Source: Nilaparvata lugens
Taxonomy: Eukaryota > Arthropoda > Insecta > Hemiptera > Delphacidae
Assembly (NCBI RefSeq): GCF_014356525.2
Contig: NC_052510.1
Span: 18,643,999-18,707,998 of the forward strand
Reading direction: 5' to 3'
DNA: 64,000 nt
Below are positions 58,359-64,000 of the stretch, piece after piece (position 1 is the first letter of the stretch; each line of letters starts with the position of its first letter). Below the pieces are notes generated by a model. It had not been told where the DNA came from. It did no database searches and was given only the letters and a program-made list of their open reading frames with translations. The position numbers and the translations under genes were made by a program.

Positions 58359-61017
58359 CTGCAACCACACAAACAAACCATTCAAATTAGTTGATTGACA
58401 CATTTAAAAAATCAAATTGGAATTATGAGTTGTACAGGATAGTAGGAGTGGGAGGGGAAATATGTAAGAGACTAGAGGTGTTCATGAACATTGAGGATTT
58501 TTCAAGAATGAAATAGATTCTAAAAATAATTATTTGGAGATGATTTGGTGAAGATATCGAAATCAGAGGAGAAAATGTATAATCATGAACTTGAAGGAAT
58601 GTTGAAAGTCAGAGATGCCAACCATTTTAAAGATAAATATAGAAACCGTTTCAAAGACTCCTATTGATTAGCTCTTCCCACTTTTACTGGAGTGGGAGGG
58701 AGCAGTTTTGAGGTACAACCAATCAGATTTTTCAATTTAATAAAAATTTAGCTGCCATTATAAGAAGATTGATTGATACAATTTCTATTATAAAAGTTGA
58801 TTGTGATGAATTCTTGATTTATGATATTGGATTCTTGATTATGATATGGATATTGGATTTATGATTAAGGAATTAGTTCAAGATTAATTAGTGAGTGGGA
58901 ATTTGTGGAGATATTTACCTTGTGTTACAAAGCGACGAGTCAACCGACAGGACTGATATCCTCTTGTCAGGTGTCCTGTCGAGGTCCTTGCAGGAGGCGC
59001 GTGTTGTCCTCTGCACGGAAATGTCTGTGTTGAGCTGCTTCTGAGACCTGCTCCTGTGCAGCGAGTAGACAGGCGCAGGCGGTGCCCCCTCACCAGGCCC
59101 CGTTGTGTTGGGTGTAGGAGTGGGAGTCACGCATTGCTTGGCAGTGTACCCAAGTTCTCCACTGCCATCCTTCACACAAGGTTCCCATGTGTTCTTGATC
59201 ATGTGGGCATCGCCACGTTTCGACACACTGCTGTGTACTGCGTTCTGCTCGTTCTGCATCCTGGCCTCATCATCTGCCCTCTGCTGCTCACGTTTCCGCC
59301 TTTGCTTCATGCAGACAACCACCACTGCAGCAACCAGCACCAGGATGGGAACAGCTGTTGATAGGGTTGCAATCACTATCACGTGTTCTGTGGTCAACCC
59401 TGAGTCTGCTTTCTGGTGGGACACATGTCTTGATATGTTGCCAACACTCCCAGACTCTTCTTCTCGACAGTTCTTGCCCCGCCAACCATGTGCACAGTCA
59501 CACCGGTAGCCATTGACCCTGTTCACACACTTGCCACCATTCGCACAAGGGTTGGATGCACACTCGTCGATGTCCACACTGCAGTCCTTGCCTGTGAATC
59601 CGGCACGGCAGGAGCATTTGTAGTCGTTGACCAAGTCCAGACAAGATCCACCGTTGGCGCAGGGTTTGGCCAGACAGTAGTTGACTTTGCTCTGACAGAG
59701 GTTGCCAACGTAGCCGGGGATACATTGACAGCGGAATTGGTTGACCATGTCGATGCAGGTGCCACCGTTGAGACAAGGCGAGTCAACACAGTCGTCGATG
59801 TTGGTCTCGCAGTCCGGGCCTTGGAAGCCGACGGGGCAGTGGCACTCGTAGCCACCGATCTTGTCGACACAGGAGCCGCCGTTGCGGCACGGGTTGGGCG
59901 AGCACTCGTCGATCTGGTGGGCGCAGTCAATTCCCGCGTAGCCCGCGGGACACGTGCACGTGTAGCCGTGTTCGGTGTCTTCGCACGTACCTCCATTGCG
60001 GCACGGCAGATCGCCGCACGTCTGCGCCGAGTTCTCACAGTGCAGGCCATGCCAGTGCTTCGGACATTCGCAGATGTAGCTCGTGCCATTGTCCTGTAAC
60101 ACAACACAACACACTCATAAGTCACATGTAATTACACAGATAAGCAATCAACAAAGACAATAAGTTAGATAAAAAGATAAATAGATTGAATTGTTTTTTT
60201 ATTAATTGGCATAAATAATTGGAAATGAATTTTAAAGGATCGCTACTATTTATTTCCTCTTGACTCATAATCAGTAATAATAAGTTATTGATTCTCCTTC
60301 AATGGAAAATATTTCTGTGAAAACAAAAGGAATTTCTGATAAATGAAGTCAATATTGTAATAACGTAATTATCATTATTCTCCTGAATATTCATACAGCT
60401 GAATTCCATGATTCAAAGACAGGAAGTAGATTGAGTGATCCAGTAATAGAAATTCGAATGCAAGAGAAATATGCAGCTATAGACTATCAATTTCACCAAA
60501 CTGCTCCAAATTAATTGCAAAATATAAACTATTATGATCAGAAAGAGTCACCAATTTCAAATGAGAACGCATATTTCAATCCTTAATAATATTATTTTAT
60601 TTATTTTCTATTATAAGAAGATTGATAAAGTATAGTATTAGAATAGGGCTACTCGAATTGTAAAATTTATATAGAAGTAAATAAATACTGAGAGAGAATG
60701 ATGAGGTTGTAGTTACCTTGCAGGTGCCACCGTTGAGACAAGGATGGTGCGCACAGTCGTCGACCTCTCGCTCGCAGTCGGTGCCGGAGAAGCCAGGTGG
60801 ACAGCTGCAAGTGTAGGAGCCCTGGCCGGTGTTGAAGCAGGTGCCGTTGTTGCGACAGGGCTTGTGGTTGGTGCAGTAGTTGAGGTCCTGGTTGCAGAAC
60901 AGGCCTCCCCAGCCCTCGTCGCACAGGCACTCCCACGGCTTCTGGCAGGAGCCGTGCAGGCAACCCGGGTAGCGCTCGCACTGGTCACAGAGGCGACCTT
61001 TCCAACCGCTGTGGCAT
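58193..61017 (-). CDS. Delta: Notch ligand Delta, 3' part of gene (three exons, 5' exons outside window)
   Basis: Single-pass type I membrane ligand that activates Notch on neighbouring cells. Three exons (61017-60717, 60093-58919, 58358-58193) join in frame with AG/GT junctions and give 546 residues. Visible in order: the end of EGF repeat 1, EGF repeats 2-9 with regular six-cysteine spacing, a short juxtamembrane stretch, a hydrophobic helix ([20 protein letters not shown]), a basic stop-transfer KQRRKR, then a cytoplasmic tail ending ATEV. Nine EGF repeats is the Drosophila Delta number, and the phrases [22 protein letters not shown] and SVYVIDEHY are Delta-like. The C-terminal ATEV fits a PDZ-binding tail known from Delta proteins. 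The tail motif NEQN matches the NxxN motif known to bind the ubiquitin ligase Neuralized. About 280-300 N-terminal residues (signal peptide, MNNL, DSL) are missing because the gene runs off the window. Serrate/Jagged is unlikely: too few EGF repeats and no cysteine-rich domain. Confidence 0.95.
58359..58918 (-). other. Delta intron (560 bp)
   Basis: Intron between the main tail exon and the last coding exon, with donor GTAAATAT and acceptor TTTGTGTGGTTGCAG. It splits an AG|T serine codon. AT-rich, with no recognised element. Confidence 0.9.
58919..60093 (-). CDS. Delta: Delta exon: EGF repeats 4 (end)-9, transmembrane helix, most of cytoplasmic tail
   Basis: 1175-bp exon. EGF 4 ends at [11 protein letters not shown] 5 ([11 protein letters not shown]), EGF 6 ([13 protein letters not shown]), EGF 7 ([13 protein letters not shown]), EGF 8 ([12 protein letters not shown]) and EGF 9 ([13 protein letters not shown]) follow; repeats 6, 7 and 9 carry the D-[IV]-D-[ED]-C type start of calcium-binding EGFs. 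The membrane helix follows about 25 residues after the last EGF. The tail has NEQN shortly after the helix, then a serine/threonine/proline-rich stretch ([14 protein letters not shown]) and [13 protein letters not shown]. The donor is ACAAG|GTAAATAT; the exon ends two bases into a serine codon that the next exon completes. Strong antisense and frame-shifted open frames here are shadows of the repetitive EGF code. Confidence 0.95.
60094..60716 (-). other. Delta intron (623 bp)
   Basis: Phase-0 intron splitting EGF repeat 4 between LNGGTCK and [10 protein letters not shown]. It is AT-rich, with GTAACT at the donor and TGTGTTACAG at the acceptor. No open frame, repeat family or RNA gene was recognised inside. 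Confidence 0.9.
60717..61017 (-). CDS. Delta: Delta exon: EGF repeat 1 (end) to EGF repeat 4 (start)
   Basis: 301-bp exon. The acceptor on the minus strand is a pyrimidine-rich CTTCCTGTTCTAG just above 61017; the donor is CAAG|GTAACT with the exon ending at 60717. The first base completes a codon from the missing upstream exon. The protein starts [13 protein letters not shown], which is the last part of the first EGF repeat immediately after the DSL domain in Delta. EGF 2 ([14 protein letters not shown]) and EGF 3 ([15 protein letters not shown]) follow, and the exon stops inside EGF 4 at LNGGTCK in phase 0. Codons are GC-rich compared with the flanking introns, as expected for a conserved coding exon. 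Confidence 0.94.
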
Positions 61018-64000
61018 CTAGAACAGGAAGGAGAGCGCTGCGGTTAGACGAACATGGCTGTACAAAAGTAGTTGGAAGTGGAGGAAAGATTCGAGAGTCA
61101 GTAGTAGGAAGTAGTTGGTTGAAGCTGAGAGAAAAGATAAGTCAAGAAAGTTAGGGAGACCATGAATGGATCAGTAGTTGGAGAGGTTGTGGTTGAAAGA
61201 GTAAGTGAAGCTAGGAATCTCAGTTGTTAAGGAATCTAATAAATAGTAAGTAGAGTAGGCTGCGAAACAATGAATAAGTAAAAACAAATAGAAGTGTAGA
61301 GAAATGAAAGATGAAATTGTAAAGACTGAAAAAATATAATTATTTGAATAATGATCAATAGTGAAGGAAAAATAATTTAGAAAAAGAGGGATCGTATAGG
61401 TGAATGAGCAAACATTATGAGAGAAGGAATTGATCAGGAACTCAGAAGTCAGAGTACATATTATACTGAAGTACTAGAGCAAAACGTATTCAAACAAAGA
61501 CCTCATTGTCATTGTTGGTAAACCACGAACGTGTTTGAGCGCAGCTAAAATTAATTAGGATATCACCGCCAGCGGTATCTAATAAATGATAACGCACTGC
61601 TTTGTCAACTTTGCCTTCCTATAATAACAGTTGTCAGCGTCGTCTCTGAAGACTATTAGCCCGCATAATCTTTTCTCAGGTCTTAAACAAAATCGTAACG
61701 CTGATAAAGATTAGGCGTGAATAAATTTACATAGCATAGGAAGTTCTCAACTGGTGTATGGGAAATTTTCAATGAGTTGGCAGTTGTTGAACTTGGGATT
61801 TTATTCAATAAGCTTTGCAAGACTTGCTTTTGTTTCAGAAGCATTTATTTTACCTTCGTATACATCAGGTGAACAATCACCAATTTCACGTCAGGGAAAC
61901 AGAAGGCGTGATCTTTCCTATCTTACCATCGAAAGCTGATTTTTCATTTCTACAATAAAGAATAATTGAAATCATTAAAGACTGAGGAAAATGTACATTA
62001 TTATTTGTTTTAAAATGATATTTTCTACCTTCACATAATACAGTCCTAAAACCTGTCAGAATAAGTTTTGTTTAGTCTATCCTGAGAACGTGCAGCAGCT
62101 ACCCTGAAGCAAAGGTTTTATAAACAAACAATTTTAAGGGCGGATGACTGCTGCTCGTCTGACTTCTGCCATCCTTCTAAATATTTTGTCAGTCACCTCT
62201 GGAAAATCAACCCCTATTCCAGCTATAAACTTGATAATATATGAGTTTCAGAAGCATCTTGTGTGAAAGTGTGGCGCTAGCGCTAAAATGCCGCTGCTCT
62301 TGTATTTGGTTTTCTCAAGTTGCTAACGAAGTTTTGGAGTAGTTCTAGATTTTTTGGAGTGGATGGTAATGTATTATGAGAGTTTCTAGCGATATTTCAA
62401 GATAAATCATTCACTGCGATCGAAATTTTACTTTCAGCGCTGACTTTCAAGTGGTACATTCGCACTAACAAATGACTTTGAACTAGGGAGTAACTTATTT
62501 TTAATGGCCATGCTTTGTTTAGAGCTATTTGGAACGCGCGAAAGTGAAAAACTATTACAGAAATAGAACGTTTTTTGAGACAGTGTTTGTGGTGGAAGGG
62601 TGTCGGCAGACAGCTTTACCCATTTGAACGTGCGCCAATTGGATCAGCCATTGAAGTTTGGGGAGGTTTCAGTTTTTCGAATTGGTTTATTGTGTTGTTT
62701 GGAATGACGAGAAGTGTCGATTACAGCATTTTTATTAGAGTAGAACGGAATGTGTTGTCAGAAAATGTGTTTGGTTGAGATTCTTGTGGCTGAGGGATAA
62801 AATGCTTGGTAATTGTGAGAAAAGTGGAGAGTTATAAATTATGTTGGTAGAAGCAGAGAGAAGTAAGTAGAAGCAGAGATCATGAGGAATAGCATTTTAT
62901 CCTCTTTGGTGAGAGTAAGTAAAAGAATAAGAACAAAGATAAGTTGAAGAAGATGTATTTTGAATAAGATAATAATTTGCATGCATTCATCTTTGTGTGA
63001 AAGTAGCATAGTTTTTCATGAGCGATAAACTCTTAAATTTCTGGAAAGAAGATATCAAACTTCTCACTGAATATAGAAGTAATCTAATAAAACAATTCGA
63101 TGTTTACCAGAGTAAAACTTATTTTAGAATTCAATCCAACATCCGAGCAATTTCCTCCAGTTAAGAGACATACTTTAAAACAGTGAATTGCTGTTGATAC
63201 AATGTGAGAAACAAAAATCAGACAAGAATACAGTTGTAGTTGAGTGGAGAGTGGAGAAGCGCAGGATCGGAAGCGCAGCGCTGTTCAACGTCCATTATGA
63301 ATGCAAAAGAGTTGCTGTCTCTCTCTAACCGACAGTAGACGAATTGTAATTCAACGTGTCTAGCCCAAACTATCAGTGAGAACCGACCGAGACATGAAAG
63401 TATGCAAGACCATGTTCTCACGCAAGCCCAAGCCTCCTCCATTCTGTCAGTTGAGGGTGGAACGTGCAGTGCAGTGCAGTTCACATATAGGTTACAGGAA
63501 GGCAACGCAACGCAATACTCTACTAAATGCCCTCTACAACCAAGCTTTGCATCTATTTTTCGCGATAGTGATCAGGAATGATGATGAATCATTCTATGGT
63601 ATTTATTTTTCAAAATATGAGGATTGAATATTTTGTTGAGCATTTTTGGATCAAGGTATGATAGACATGTGTTTGTTGTGATATGAATATACCCCGATTA
63701 TTGAAATGAGTCTGAGACAACGTTTGATATTCCTATAAAATTAATCACTTTTGCCTTAACTCTGGCTGCTTAAGCGTATCCTAACGATTTTATGTTTGCA
63801 CCCTTTATAACAAGCCAATCATCCCCTGAAACAGCTACCCTCATACTGGCACAATCGGTTACATATCCTACCCCTTTTTATATTGATTTTCTCTTAACAG
63901 TCACATGTGTATGTAACTGCCATCTGTGAGTTAACGAGGGGCCGCGACCAATGCCAATTATTTTTGGGGTGGTGATTATGAGAAGGGGTAGCGGAATTGG
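61018..64000 (-). other. Upstream Delta intron (incomplete)
   Basis: The exon at 61017 must be spliced to an upstream exon carrying the DSL domain. No DSL-like sequence (cysteine-rich with an FGHYTC-type phrase) is found up to 64000, so the intron is at least 2.98 kb and its 5' end lies outside. GC-richer complex stretches at 61500-61720 and 63220-63500 may be regulatory. Confidence 0.7.

Noticed and set aside
59488..60099. 203-codon plus-strand open frame rich in V, A, T and D
   Set aside because: It is antisense to the Delta EGF repeats; the regular cysteine and glycine codons of EGF modules keep the complementary frame open. No independent coding evidence.
59523..60125. 200-codon minus-strand open frame rich in T, R, A and S overlapping Delta
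   Set aside because: A frame shift of the same EGF exon; the real frame has nine cysteine-patterned repeats and continues across both splice junctions.
1..64000. CRISPR array, operon, prophage or bacterial system
   Set aside because: Sequence is eukaryotic: spliced Delta gene, LINE/SINE elements, no ribosome-binding sites, no long adjacent ORFs and no regularly spaced short direct repeats of CRISPR type.

Overview
This is a window of eukaryotic, almost certainly insect, nuclear DNA. It is AT-rich, has no operons, contains many decayed transposable elements and microsatellites, and holds a single recognisable cellular gene with spliced exons. That gene, on the minus strand at 58193-61017, is the 3' half of the Notch ligand Delta. 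It encodes the end of EGF repeat 1, EGF repeats 2-9, a transmembrane helix, a cytoplasmic tail with an NEQN Neuralized-type motif, and a C-terminal ATEV. The repeat families (a head-to-head satellite-like palindrome, GAA/GAT-rich purine tracts, CR1/Jockey- and RTE-like LINE relics, tRNA-derived SINEs) look hemipteran to me, possibly planthopper-like. That host call rests on memory of such sequences and is only an inference.

Layout. 1-9400: AT-rich DNA with a long purine-rich block switching to a pyrimidine-rich block (640-2880), then featureless sequence. 9400-16000: a repeat-dense zone with a hairpin retroposon, a 5'-truncated LINE with a 15-bp target duplication, a dispersed ~630-bp repeat, a ~1.95-kb giant palindrome, a 37-bp hAT-like nano-MITE and a 200-bp tandem dimer. 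16000-33000: mostly unique AT-rich DNA with scattered SINE, LINE and MITE copies, one candidate signal-peptide exon (23299-23383) and a second copy of the ~630-bp repeat. 33000-51500: alternating purine- and pyrimidine-rich blocks, trinucleotide microsatellites, a degenerate ~100-bp minisatellite and LINE 3' tails. 51858-52905: a foldback-like element built from GAGCA/TGCTC motifs. 54880-58192: probable long, very AT-rich 3' UTR of Delta. 58193-61017: Delta exons. 61018-64000: the upstream Delta intron; exons for the signal peptide, MNNL domain and DSL domain are not present and should lie beyond the window.

Nearly all other open reading frames are short and occur in simple repeats, palindromes or antisense to the Delta EGF repeats; I do not regard them as genes. 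I found no convincing new protein system. The most novel material is structural: 35-37-bp hAT-like elements that each keep a recognisable 8-bp target duplication, a hairpin retroposon family with 12- and 15-bp target duplications, the giant palindrome and the GAGCA foldback element.
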